Source of the DNA: Bacteroides sp. | Lineage (GTDB): Bacteria > Bacteroidota > Bacteroidia > Bacteroidales > Muribaculaceae | Direction of reading: 5' to 3' | NCBI GenBank assembly: GCA_014802105.1 | Contig: JAAVCX010000027.1 | Span: 1 to 64,000, forward strand | DNA length: 64,000 nucleotides | Shown here: one piece after another, positions 15,751-23,856 of the stretch | How the letters are laid out: each line of letters opens with the position of its first letter | Position numbering within the stretch: position 1 is the first letter of the stretch | Program-made: the position numbers and the translations under genes | Notes under the pieces: model-generated | Seen by the model: only the letters and a program-made list of their open reading frames with translations | Databases searched by the model: none | Told to the model about the DNA's origin: nothing

Positions 15751-16776
15751 TCAGATGCTTGTGCGGGCAAAAGGTACCTCGTCATAGCGGCAGAACTGTC
15801 GGTCGAGGTAACGGAAATATCCGGCTATGGCTACCATAGCGGCATTGTCTGTTGTGAAGAGGCGCGGTGGAATGAACGGTGTGAGTCCGCGTCTCAGGCA
15901 ATATTGCTCTACGGCATCGCGCACTCCCGAGTTGGCCGAGACACCTCCGCCGATGGCCACTGTCCTGACACCGGTCTCCTTGACCGCTTTGTCGAGCTTG
16001 TCCATGAGTATGGCGATAATAGTGGCCTGGAGCGAGGATGCCAGATCGGCGCGGTTGTTCTCGATGAACTCGGGGTCGGTCTTGAGATTGTCGCGCAGAG
16101 TGTAGAGAAATGAGGTCTTGAGTCCCGAGAAACTGTAATCGAAACCGGGGATATGAGGACGGGCAAACTTGAATTTCTTGGGATCGCCCTCGGCGGCCAG
16201 GCGGTCGATATGCGGGCCGCCGGGGTAGGGGAGTCCCATCACCTTGGCACATTTGTCGAATGCTTCGCCGGCGGCATCGTCGATAGTGCGGCCAAGTATC
16301 TCCATATCGTTGTAGTTTCTGACGAGGATGATCTGGGAGTTACCACCCGAGACAAGCAGACACAGGTAGGGATACTCGGGGACAGTATCGGTAGGCTCGC
16401 GGCGTATGAAGTGGGAGAGTACATGGCCGTGGAGATGGTTGACATCGATGATAGGAATACGCAGTCCGAGTGAGAGGCCTTTGGCAAAAGCAGTGCCGAC
16501 ATGGAGCGATCCGAGTAGCCCGGGCCCGCGGGTGAAAGCTATCGCCGTCAGCTCACGGCGATCGATGCCTGCGCGTTTGAGGGCTGTGTCGACCACAGGC
16601 ACTATGTTCTGCTGATGGGCGCGTGAGGCCAGTTCGGGCACCACGCCGCCATACTCGGCATGGACATCCTGAGAAGCTATGACATTGCTCAGGAGCAAGC
16701 CGTCGCGTATGACGGCCGCCGAGGTGTCGTCACACGACGACTCTATACCAAGAATGGTGATACTCTTGTTTTCCAT
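15751..16776 (-). CDS. tsaD: tRNA N6-adenosine threonylcarbamoyltransferase
   Basis: Protein of 341 residues. The start at 16776 (MENKSITILGIESSCDDTSA) is preferred over an upstream ATG at 16812 because conserved TsaD sequence begins there. Family marks include the metal-binding HLHGHVLSH, SGGNSQIILV, and IGGGVSANSGVR. With TsaB, TsaC and TsaE it makes the t6A modification on ANN-decoding tRNAs. A TAACTTTG element ends just five bases before this ATG, so the mRNA may be leaderless. cinA follows. Confidence 0.97.
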   Translation of the reverse strand: MENKSITILGIESSCDDTSAAVIRDGLLLSNVIASQDVHAEYGGVVPELASRAHQQNIVPVVDTALKRAGIDRRELTAIAFTRGPGLLGSLHVGTAFAKGLSLGLRIPIIDVNHLHGHVLSHFIRREPTDTVPEYPYLCLLVSGGNSQIILVRNYNDMEILGRTIDDAAGEAFDKCAKVMGLPYPGGPHIDRLAAEGDPKKFKFARPHIPGFDYSFSGLKTSFLYTLRDNLKTDPEFIENNRADLASSLQATIIAILMDKLDKAVKETGVRTVAIGGGVSANSGVRDAVEQYCLRRGLTPFIPPRLFTTDNAAMVAIAGYFRYLDRQFCRYDEVPFARTSI

Positions 16777-16781
16777 AACTG

Positions 16782-16789
16782 CAAAGTTA
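16782..16789 (-). promoter_or_regulatory. -7 promoter element of tsaD, almost abutting the start codon
   Basis: Minus-strand TAACTTTG, then five bases, then the tsaD ATG. The Bacteroidetes transcription start normally lies several bases after the -7 box, so it would coincide with the ATG. No clear -33 box. Confidence 0.5.
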
Positions 16790-16834
16790 GCTATTTTTGA
16801 CAAAAGTCTCACTCGCTCATGTCCATAAAAATAG

Positions 16835-16883
16835 CCCGGCCTGCCGGAGTCTCTCGCTCTGAGAGGTGTCTGGCAGGCCTGGG
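16835..16883 (-). terminator. Terminator of the OmpA-family lipoprotein gene
   Basis: GGCCTGCC (16838-16845) pairs with GGCAGGCC (16872-16879), extended by CCC/GGG outside and CTCTC/GAGAG inside. On the minus strand it is followed by TATTTTTA. Confidence 0.88.
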
Positions 16884-16927
16884 ATATTATGTCTCCTCCT
16901 GATGTGGAAGAGATGATGAGATACTGA

Positions 16928-17629
16928 TTACTGGAGAGTGCCGTTATTGGCGGCGTCGATCATCTGCTGGTTGGCGGTGATGAAGATCTCCACGCGGCGG
17001 TTCTGGGCACGGCCTTCGGGGGTAGCGTTTGAGGCTACATAGTCCTGCATGGGGAGGCCTTCGGCCGAGAGACGGCTGGCGGCTACGCCACTGTTGAGGA
17101 GATAGTTGCGCACTGCGTCGGCACGACCGGTAGAGACGCGCTCGTTGACGGCCAGTGTGCCGGTGTCATCGGTAAAACCATAGATCTGCACGTTGGTGTC
17201 GGGGTTGGAGATCAGGGAAGCGGCAAACTTAGTGAGGTCGGTCTTGGCTCCGGCGCTGAGGGTGGTGCCGTTGGTGGGGAAGAGGATACCGCCGTTGAAG
17301 GTCACCTTGATGGCCTGAAGACCATTTGAGTCGGTGGTCTTCTCGATCTGGGCCTGACGGGCCAGCTCGGCCTCGAGCTCAGCCTGCTGCTTGTCCATCT
17401 TCTTGCCAATGAGTGTTCCGGCTCCGGCACCTACTGCCGCGCCGATGGCTGCGCCGATAGCCGCGCCTTTGCCACCGCCGATGAGGGCTCCGAGACCTGC
17501 GCCGAGGCCGGCACCGCCGCCACCGCCGATGAGGGCGCCTTTACCTGTATTGTTCATTGACGAGCATCCTGTCATGCCGAGCACACACACTGCGAGTGTC
17601 GAGAGGCCTATTTTTCTTAAGAGTTTCAT
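16928..17629 (-). CDS. OmpA-family lipoprotein with glycine-zipper segment
   Basis: Protein of 233 residues. A lipoprotein signal ends at VLGMTGC (lipid-anchored Cys22). A glycine-zipper region of about 50 residues (ALIGGGKGAAIGAAIGAAVG) could insert into membrane. A short charged helix leads to the C-terminal OmpA/Pal peptidoglycan-binding domain (IYGFTDDTGTLAVNERVSTG and AQNRRVEIFI). It likely tethers the outer membrane to the cell wall. Monocistronic, with its own -7 element at 17705 and a strong terminator. The YiaD family is the closest named relative by architecture. Confidence 0.92.
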   Translation of the reverse strand: MKLLRKIGLSTLAVCVLGMTGCSSMNNTGKGALIGGGGGAGLGAGLGALIGGGKGAAIGAAIGAAVGAGAGTLIGKKMDKQQAELEAELARQAQIEKTTDSNGLQAIKVTFNGGILFPTNGTTLSAGAKTDLTKFAASLISNPDTNVQIYGFTDDTGTLAVNERVSTGRADAVRNYLLNSGVAASRLSAEGLPMQDYVASNATPEGRAQNRRVEIFITANQQMIDAANNGTLQ

Positions 17630-17704
17630 AAGGGGTATGTTTTATTTGTTATTGACGGGTTGAAAAAGAGGAGAGAGGAGAGATGAGATTGTTAATAACG
17701 GTGA

Positions 17705-17712
17705 CAAAATTA
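17705..17712 (-). promoter_or_regulatory. -7 promoter element of the OmpA-family gene
   Basis: Minus-strand TAATTTTG about 75 bases before the ATG at 17629, just after the stop codon of the small membrane gene upstream. -33 box not obvious. Confidence 0.45.
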
Positions 17713-17713
17713 A

Positions 17714-17887
17714 TTAAAATATGCGTAAATCCTGCATATTCTGGATAAAATTTGTAGTCGGGATGTAGGCCGCTACATCGGTATCGCCCCATAGATCGGC
17801 GATAGTAAGCCAGGCAAACAGTAATACTATCAGTACGATGACTCCGATTACGAGCCAGATGGAGACGGATGATTTCTTGTCGCTCAT
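17714..17887 (-). CDS. Small single-pass membrane protein
   Basis: ORF of 57 residues read from the minus strand: a short charged start (MSDKKSSVS), a strong membrane segment (IWLVIGVIVLIVLLFAWLTI) and a polar tail (DLWGDTDVAAYIPTTNF). Start and stop are clear. An overlapping 91-codon frame is not protein-like. Function unknown. It lies upstream of the OmpA-family gene and divergent from the AlkD-like gene. Confidence 0.7.
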   Translation of the reverse strand: MSDKKSSVSIWLVIGVIVLIVLLFAWLTIADLWGDTDVAAYIPTTNFIQNMQDLRIF

Positions 17888-17956
17888 AGTTGAAATAGTT
17901 GATGTTGTTCTGAGGGATTAACAACTGAAATTACCAAAAAGTTAGATGGAAATTAT

Positions 17957-17964
17957 TAATTTTG
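17957..17964 (+). promoter_or_regulatory. -7 promoter element nearly touching the ATG of the AlkD-like gene
   Basis: TAATTTTG ends four bases before the ATG at 17969, so transcription would start at or next to the start codon. No good TTTG about 19 bases upstream. Confidence 0.5.
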
Positions 17965-17968
17965 CGCC

Positions 17969-18553
17969 ATGGAAACGGAAAATACCTCTCGTTATAATTC
18001 GATACAGCTCATCAAGCGTCGTTTTTTCGCCATGCGTAACGGTGTGATAGCCGACAGTCTGCGCAAGGGGGGCTCGATCTACCGCATGATTTTCGGCCTC
18101 AATCTCCCTCAGATTGTCGAGATAGCCGCCGATCAGACTCCGAGTCGCGTCTTGGCTGAGGCTCTCTGGGCTGATCTGTCCACTCGCGAGAGTCGTCTGC
18201 TGGCTCCTATGGTCTATCCGATTGAAGAAATGAGCCGTGAAGATGCTCTGAGATGGCTTGAGACGGCTGCTGAGATCGAGACTGCCGACGTGATGTGTCA
18301 CAGGCTGTTGCGTCGTCATCCTGACGCGTTGGAGATAGCTCTGTCGCGCGGCAACGACGAGATACCTGCCTCGCGATACACGGCTCGCCGGCTCATGGTC
18401 AATCTCCTTGCGCTATCAACCGGCGAAAGAGCTCGTGAACTGGCCCGACTTTTCAAGCCCTTTGCCGTTGACTATGAGGCCGAGAGACCTTCGCTCAGAG
18501 GAGTGACACGCCGGCTTGCCGAAGAGATAGCGTGGCTTCTGGAGGAGGAATGA
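17969..18553 (+). CDS. DNA alkylation repair-like (AlkD-type) HEAT-repeat protein
   Basis: Protein of 194 residues, helical throughout. The segment IFGLNLPQIVEIAADQTPSR, followed by LAEALWADLSTRESRLLAPM, resembles the AlkD pattern in which a helix with LW and a (H)ESR motif precedes the catalytic face. It is somewhat shorter than typical AlkD (about 220-240 residues) and I cannot confirm the base-excision Asp/Trp residues. AlkD enzymes remove N3- and N7-alkylated purines. The call is from motif resemblance only; a non-catalytic HEAT protein is the alternative. Monocistronic, possibly leaderless. Confidence 0.6.
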   Translation: METENTSRYNSIQLIKRRFFAMRNGVIADSLRKGGSIYRMIFGLNLPQIVEIAADQTPSRVLAEALWADLSTRESRLLAPMVYPIEEMSREDALRWLETAAEIETADVMCHRLLRRHPDALEIALSRGNDEIPASRYTARRLMVNLLALSTGERARELARLFKPFAVDYEAERPSLRGVTRRLAEEIAWLLEEE

Positions 18554-18875
18554 CTATTTTTTTGGAATATTGGAATAAAGATTGACGGCGGAAATTTAGT
18601 AATTTTGTGTCCGTATTTTAGGACAGTAATGAGTTTTTAACGATGCGGGCTTCAGAAACTGTCATGCCACGTAAGTTGTTGAACTGATTTATACTTAGTT
18701 ATGAATTGACAGTTTGAGATTGTTTTGGTGATCATCTTGAGGTCAGGGAGGTAACTGCCGGGGTTCATCCTGACCGATTAAACCGATAAAAAGTCCGAGA
18801 CAAACTGAAAGGTCGATTATAAGAATACTTCAGTTCTGATTTTACATTCCGATATTTAGTTTAAGTCAGTTCATT
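18554..18875 (+). promoter_or_regulatory. Long leader region before the PCMD gene
   Basis: 322 bases without an ORF. A TAATTTTG element at 18600-18607 would give a leader of about 265 bases. Within it, GGTCAGG (18741-18747) pairs with CCTGACC (18769-18775). This length suggests leader-mediated control, but I recognise no riboswitch class and no clear terminator. Confidence 0.35.
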
Positions 18876-19829
18876 ATGTACAAGAAATATCACACGTTTT
18901 TGCTATTTGTTTCAATCGCTGTCTTTGCCGTGGCTGCTGGCCGAGAGGAGCCTCTGGGCTATGGCGACATGGAGCGTTGGGTGACCCGCAATATCAAGGA
19001 GTCATCAGTGATAGGTGGACACTCCAAGACTCTCTATGAGATCGGGCCCGACACGATCATAGATGGCAATATAGCTTACCGCAATCTCGGACGCTCCCCC
19101 TGGGGCAGCTCAAATGTCATGGCCAAGGTGGCCGGTGTAGTCAAGACCAACACCACGGTCGAGCCCGATAGTCACGGCTCGGGACGATGTGCCAGACTCA
19201 CCACTCATGTCGAGCAACTCAAGGTGCTCGGGCTGGTGAATATCAATGTTCTGGCTGCCGGATCGATATTTCTCGGCGATATGAAAGAGCCTATCACCGG
19301 CACTAAAGACGGAGTGAAAAATCTCAATTGGGGCATCCCGTTCAAGAAGAGCCCCAAGGCCCTTAAGTTTGACTATAAGACACAGATTCCGGTGTCGCCT
19401 ACCCGTGTGCGTCAGACAGGTTTCTCGCCTAAAACGACTGTTCCCGGCCAGGATTATGCCGTGGCTCTGCTCATTCTGCAACATCGCTCCGAGGATGCTT
19501 CGGGCAATATCACGGCCAAGCGTGTGGGTACTCTCGTGGTGAAATATGGCAAGTCGACATCGGGTTGGGTTGAGGGCGCGACCTATCCTATACTCTATGG
19601 CAATATCGAGGCTCGCCCCGATTATGACGCCGAGCTGATGGGACTGCGCGACATCGATTATGCCAGAAACAGCAAGGGACAGAGCGTGCCCGTCAAGGAG
19701 ACAGGTTGGGCTGCTCCAGGTGAGACTCCCACCCACCTGATCGTCCAGTTCTCTTCGAGCCACGGCGGTGCATACGTGGGTACTCCCGGCAATACTCTCT
19801 GGGTTGACAATGTTAAACTTGTATATTGA
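18876..19829 (+). CDS. PCMD domain-containing secreted protein
   Basis: Protein of 317 residues with a signal-like N-terminus (MYKKYHTFLLFVSIAVFAVA). The body fits the putative carbohydrate metabolism domain (PF13201) of Bacteroidetes surface proteins: a jelly-roll-like set of strands with SPKALKFDYKTQIPV and a C-terminal GNTLWVDNVKLVY. Such proteins often bind glycans, but the substrate is unknown. First gene of a plus-strand envelope cluster. Its stop codon lies inside a 20-bp tandem duplication. Confidence 0.75.
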   Translation: MYKKYHTFLLFVSIAVFAVAAGREEPLGYGDMERWVTRNIKESSVIGGHSKTLYEIGPDTIIDGNIAYRNLGRSPWGSSNVMAKVAGVVKTNTTVEPDSHGSGRCARLTTHVEQLKVLGLVNINVLAAGSIFLGDMKEPITGTKDGVKNLNWGIPFKKSPKALKFDYKTQIPVSPTRVRQTGFSPKTTVPGQDYAVALLILQHRSEDASGNITAKRVGTLVVKYGKSTSGWVEGATYPILYGNIEARPDYDAELMGLRDIDYARNSKGQSVPVKETGWAAPGETPTHLIVQFSSSHGGAYVGTPGNTLWVDNVKLVY

Positions 19830-19848
19830 ATGTTAAACTTGTATATTG
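19809..19848 (+). repeat. Perfect 20-bp tandem duplication over a stop codon
   Basis: AATGTTAAACTTGTATATTG occurs twice without a gap (19809-19828, 19829-19848). The first copy encodes the last codons of the PCMD protein; the second fills the gap to the next gene. This looks like a recent slippage duplication. Confidence 0.97.
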
Positions 19849-19854
19849 ATCGAG

Positions 19855-21042
19855 ATGACAGGTCATAAACGCATCGTGGGGATCCTGTTCGCAGTCGTGC
19901 TTCCTGTCTTTGGATGGGGAGAGGAGCTTGCGGCTGAAAACAAAGCTGATGCTGTGGTGGTGGGGAGCAAGGAACTGACCGAGACCCATCACTCTTTAGT
20001 CAGGAAAATAATGGACTATTTCGGTGAGAGCAATAAACGTAAGGAGCAAAAAAAGTTTGACTTCAGTGTGATCGGTGGCCCGTATTATACCTCCGACATC
20101 GGTGTCGGCATCGGTGTGGTGGCTTCGGGTGTCTACGGTCACGGTGTCACCGACGACTCTGTGCCTCCGAGCAATGTCTCGCTCTTCGGCAAGATCAGTA
20201 CCAGGGGTTTTGGTTCTCTGGGTATCCGCGGCACACATATCTCGTGCTCCGAGGCCCAGAGATTCAATTATCGTGTGGAGTTTCTTGCCGACCCCAGCGA
20301 CTTCTGGGGTATCGGTTACAAGATGGATAATAATTCGGCCAACGAGTCTGAGATGCACCGCATAGGTGTGCAGTTTAGTGGAGATGCACTTTTCAGGCTC
20401 ACTCAGGGTCTCTATCTGGGGCCCGCGCTCATGTATGATTTTGTCAGGGCCTCGCGCATAGAGCGTCCCGATCTGCTCGAGGGACAACGCTCCACTACAT
20501 GGGCCGGAGGTGTCGGTGCTACTCTGAGCTATGACACACGCGATGTGCTCACCAATCCTCACCGCGGTTTCTATCTCACGGTGACTCAGGGTTTCTATCC
20601 CAAGTTTATCGGAAACCATTATGCTTTCTCGCGCACGAGTTTTCAGGCCGACTGGTATCGCAGTATGTGGCGTGGAGGCATAGTGGCCCTTGATCTCCGT
20701 GGAGTCATGAGCTATGGCAATCCTTCATGGTATATGCTCGCTTCGACAGGCGGTTCCTATTATCTGCGAGGCTATTACGAAGGCCGTTATCGCGACAAGG
20801 GCATGCTGGCGTTTCAGGCCGAGGTGAGACAGAAGGTGTGGCGGCGCTCGGGAGCTGTGGCCTGGGTTGGTGCCGGCACGGTGTTTGCCCGTCCCTCTCA
20901 GATCGTGATGCGTCATTTGCTGCCGACTCTTGGTGTGGGCTATCGCTGGGAGTTTAAGGAAAATGTCAATGTGCGTCTCGATGTGGGCTTCGGTAAGTCG
21001 GGCCAGAATGGGGTGATGTTTAATATCAACGAGGCTTTCTGA
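19855..21042 (+). CDS. Omp85/BamA-like outer-membrane beta-barrel protein
   Basis: Protein of 395 residues. The ATG at 19855 is chosen because it begins a signal peptide (MTGHKRIVGILFAVVLPVFG); a TTG three codons earlier comes from the tandem repeat. After a short helical stretch the protein is a 16-strand-like barrel of the bacterial surface antigen type (PF01103): GVGATLSYDTRDVLTNPHRG is the classic segment, and the end (GYRWEFKENVNVRLDVGFGK) fits the last strands. No POTRA domains are visible, so it is more like patatin-linked or TamA-type barrels than BamA itself. Cargo unknown. Confidence 0.82.
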   Translation: MTGHKRIVGILFAVVLPVFGWGEELAAENKADAVVVGSKELTETHHSLVRKIMDYFGESNKRKEQKKFDFSVIGGPYYTSDIGVGIGVVASGVYGHGVTDDSVPPSNVSLFGKISTRGFGSLGIRGTHISCSEAQRFNYRVEFLADPSDFWGIGYKMDNNSANESEMHRIGVQFSGDALFRLTQGLYLGPALMYDFVRASRIERPDLLEGQRSTTWAGGVGATLSYDTRDVLTNPHRGFYLTVTQGFYPKFIGNHYAFSRTSFQADWYRSMWRGGIVALDLRGVMSYGNPSWYMLASTGGSYYLRGYYEGRYRDKGMLAFQAEVRQKVWRRSGAVAWVGAGTVFARPSQIVMRHLLPTLGVGYRWEFKENVNVRLDVGFGKSGQNGVMFNINEAF

Positions 21043-21056
21043 ATAGTTATCAGACA

Positions 21057-22721
21057 ATGAAAAAGTTTCTTCAAGATCCGCGGGTGCTCTATTTTGCCAC
21101 CCTGGTGTTGCTGTTGCTTCCTAATATCGGGCTTAGTGTTACCGAACCTATGACACTCAGTGACCGTGTGACCAATCTGCTCTTGCCCGGCGGACTCTAT
21201 ATACTCCTTCTTACCATCTCGCGCAATCCTGCCCGAAATTTCTGGATAAGCTTTCTGCTTGTTTTTCTGTCGGCTTTCCAGATAGTGTTGCTATATCTGT
21301 TTGGAGGCTCTATCATAGCTGTCGACATGTTTCTCAATCTCGTGACCACCAATCCATCTGAGGTCGAGGAGCTGTTGGGCAGCCTGTTGCCTGCGGTGAT
21401 AGGTGTTGTCGTTGTCTACGTTCCTGTCATAGTGTTAGCCGTGGTCAAGACACGGACGGCCGGTTATGAGTTGACCCGCCGGTTCAGATCTCTCGCGCGC
21501 CGGGTCGGTGTAGCGGTCACTCTGGCAGGATGTGTGTCTTTGACGGTCAGTTGTCTGACAGGTGAGGACGTCCGTCAGGGACGCTATAGTGTGGCCGACA
21601 GTCTCTATCCGGTCAATGTTTTCTATAATATCTATCTTGCCGGCGAGCGCACAGCTATGAGTTCGGCGAGGGAAGATAAAATCAGCTCTTTCACCTTTGA
21701 AGCCGGTGCAACCCATCGTCCCGACTCGCTGAGAGAGGTATATGTCATGGTGATAGGCGAGACAGCGAGAGCCGAAAACTTCGGGATCTACGGCTATGAA
21801 CGGGAGACCACTCCGGGCCTCTCGTCGACTCCCGGAGTCATAGCTTTTCCCGAGGCTTACACTCAGAGCAACACCACCCACAAGAGTGTTCCTATGCTGC
21901 TGTCGGCTGCCTCGGCGGTCGATTTTGACCGGGTGTATGATCAGAAAGGAATTTTGAGCGCTTTCTCTGAAGCGGGCTTTCACACGGCCTTCATTTCCAA
22001 TCAGCGGCCCAACCACTCGTTCATCGATCTTCTCGGGCAGGAAGCCGACGAGTGGTATTTTCTCAAGGAGGAGGCTCAGGGGAGCGAAAATATCTATGAC
22101 ATTTCGTTGGTCGAAGCTCTCGATAGCCTGATGAAATCCCGTCGCGACCAAAATCTTTTTGTGGTGCTCCACACCTACGGGTCTCACTTCCGTTACAACG
22201 AACGTTATCCCTCCTCTATGAGACGTTGGAGTCCCGATATGCCCGACGATGCGGTGGCCTCCAACCGCGAGGCTCTGCTCAATGCCTATGACAATACTAT
22301 ACTCTACACCGACCGGGTACTTACCGATATTATCGAGCGCCTGGCTGCCGTGGGGGGATGCTCGGCTCTGCTCTATGCCTCTGATCACGGTGAGAATATC
22401 TTTGATGATGACAGAAATCTCTTTCTGCACGCGTCGCCGAGGCCATCGGCCCATGAACTTCATGTGCCCCTGATAGCGTGGACTTCCGACCGACATCGGG
22501 CTTTATATCCCGAGGTCACCCGGGCGATGGAGTCCAACCGGGCCCGACGGGTGATCACTTCGGCCTCGATGTTCCACTCTATGCTGGGACTCGGAGGGAT
22601 AGCTACAGATCACTATGCCGACTCACTCTCGGTGACCTCCGGGCAGCTGGCCGATCTCCCCTATTACTATCTTTCCGACCGTAATATACCCGTCCCCATT
22701 GAGCGGATTGTGAGGAAATAA
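21057..22721 (+). CDS. Phosphoethanolamine transferase (sulfatase fold, EptA/OpgE-like)
   Basis: Protein of 554 residues. Five membrane helices fill about residues 10-190. The periplasmic catalytic domain opens with YVMVIGETARAENFGIYGY, where the Thr of GETAR is the metal-bound nucleophile in this family. TQSNTTHKSVPMLLSA and the metal ligands in YASDHGEN follow. Such enzymes move phosphoethanolamine from phosphatidylethanolamine onto lipid A or other glycans and lower surface charge. It starts 14 bases after the barrel gene and is probably co-transcribed. The acceptor cannot be told from sequence. Confidence 0.9.
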   Translation: MKKFLQDPRVLYFATLVLLLLPNIGLSVTEPMTLSDRVTNLLLPGGLYILLLTISRNPARNFWISFLLVFLSAFQIVLLYLFGGSIIAVDMFLNLVTTNPSEVEELLGSLLPAVIGVVVVYVPVIVLAVVKTRTAGYELTRRFRSLARRVGVAVTLAGCVSLTVSCLTGEDVRQGRYSVADSLYPVNVFYNIYLAGERTAMSSAREDKISSFTFEAGATHRPDSLREVYVMVIGETARAENFGIYGYERETTPGLSSTPGVIAFPEAYTQSNTTHKSVPMLLSAASAVDFDRVYDQKGILSAFSEAGFHTAFISNQRPNHSFIDLLGQEADEWYFLKEEAQGSENIYDISLVEALDSLMKSRRDQNLFVVLHTYGSHFRYNERYPSSMRRWSPDMPDDAVASNREALLNAYDNTILYTDRVLTDIIERLAAVGGCSALLYASDHGENIFDDDRNLFLHASPRPSAHELHVPLIAWTSDRHRALYPEVTRAMESNRARRVITSASMFHSMLGLGGIATDHYADSLSVTSGQLADLPYYYLSDRNIPVPIERIVRK

Positions 22722-22796
22722 CATCTCGCGCGGTGCCGTGTGTGAACATGTTGACACTTTCGTTGGTTGTAAAGGAAAGTTTCAACACGTTTAATT

Positions 22797-23777
22797 ATGA
22801 GATGTAAAGTGGTTTCTTCAATTCTGATGCTTGCCGTCACAGTGTCGGCAATGTCTCAGACCCCCATGGCGGTCGACTCGACGGTTGTCGTTGTTCCTGC
22901 CGTGACAGTAGCCGATACAGTGGCTGTCTATGACGGAACCGCTGCCGACTCTATCACTGCCGACGTTGTCGCTGCCGACACGATCGTTGCCGGTATGTTC
23001 GGCCCACAGAGCCCCGTCGAGATGGATTCACTCGACATAGTCACTGTCGAGGAGGCTGTGGCCGACACGGTTATCTGTCCCCCTGTTGATATGCCTGAGG
23101 CTTCGTCGCTTGTGCTCAAGCCCATGCCTGCAGAGTCGATCTATCGCTATCCCTATTCGATGACTTTCAGCATGGGTGACTGGAAACGTATGTGGACTAA
23201 CACCTGTGTGCTCTCGGGCGCTTACGTAGCCACGCTTCTCGTGCTTGAGTGTCTGCCCCCCGATGCTACCGCCTGGAACCGTGCCGAGATACGTAATGTA
23301 CCTCTTTTCAAGCGCTGGTACAATCATGTGATCAAGCAGGGCCCCGAGTGGGATCATGATAATCCCGTCTTCAATTATATACTCCATCCCTACGCCGGAG
23401 CCGCCTATTTCATGGCTTGCCGCTCGACCGGTTTCAATTTCTGGCAGTCGTTTCTTTACAGTGCCGCCATTTCTACGATCGGTTGGGAGTTTGGTATCGA
23501 GGCATTCATGGAACGTCCTTCGGTGCAGGATCTTTTCATCACTCCGTGTGTCGGAAGCGCTATCGGCGAGATGTTCTATCGTGTCAAGCGCGGCATCGTT
23601 GCCAATGACTATGAACTCGCCGGCAGTAAACTGCTCGGAAACGTTGTGGCTTTTCTGGTCGACCCGGTCAATGAAGTGGTCGATCTCTTCAGGGGCCGAA
23701 ATACAGCCAAACCGTTCGGCTATGAGATTACAACACAGATTTCACCCTCGAGCGTGACTCTTCTGGTAAGTTTCTGA
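22797..23777 (+). CDS. DUF3943 domain-containing protein
   Basis: Protein of 326 residues with a signal peptide (MRCKVVSSILMLAVTVSAMS). A low-complexity Val/Ala/Asp/Thr region of about 90 residues looks like a flexible linker. The C-terminal part matches DUF3943: HDNPVFNYILHPYAGAAYFM, WQSFLYSAAISTIGWEFGIE and a last segment with VAFLVDPVNEVVDLFRG. The family is probably membrane-associated in the outer envelope and has no known activity. It follows the phosphoethanolamine transferase by 75 bases. Confidence 0.85.
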   Translation: MRCKVVSSILMLAVTVSAMSQTPMAVDSTVVVVPAVTVADTVAVYDGTAADSITADVVAADTIVAGMFGPQSPVEMDSLDIVTVEEAVADTVICPPVDMPEASSLVLKPMPAESIYRYPYSMTFSMGDWKRMWTNTCVLSGAYVATLLVLECLPPDATAWNRAEIRNVPLFKRWYNHVIKQGPEWDHDNPVFNYILHPYAGAAYFMACRSTGFNFWQSFLYSAAISTIGWEFGIEAFMERPSVQDLFITPCVGSAIGEMFYRVKRGIVANDYELAGSKLLGNVVAFLVDPVNEVVDLFRGRNTAKPFGYEITTQISPSSVTLLVSF

Positions 23778-23856
23778 CACCGGCTGTCTGAGTCCCTGCT
23801 CACTTTCCCCCTCTCTCGAATTTCAATTATTTATTCAGCACTCATTACATTATATT

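Noticed and set aside
17649-17924. 91-codon minus-strand ORF
   Set aside because: It overlaps the better 57-residue membrane protein at 17714-17887 in another frame and has unlikely composition.
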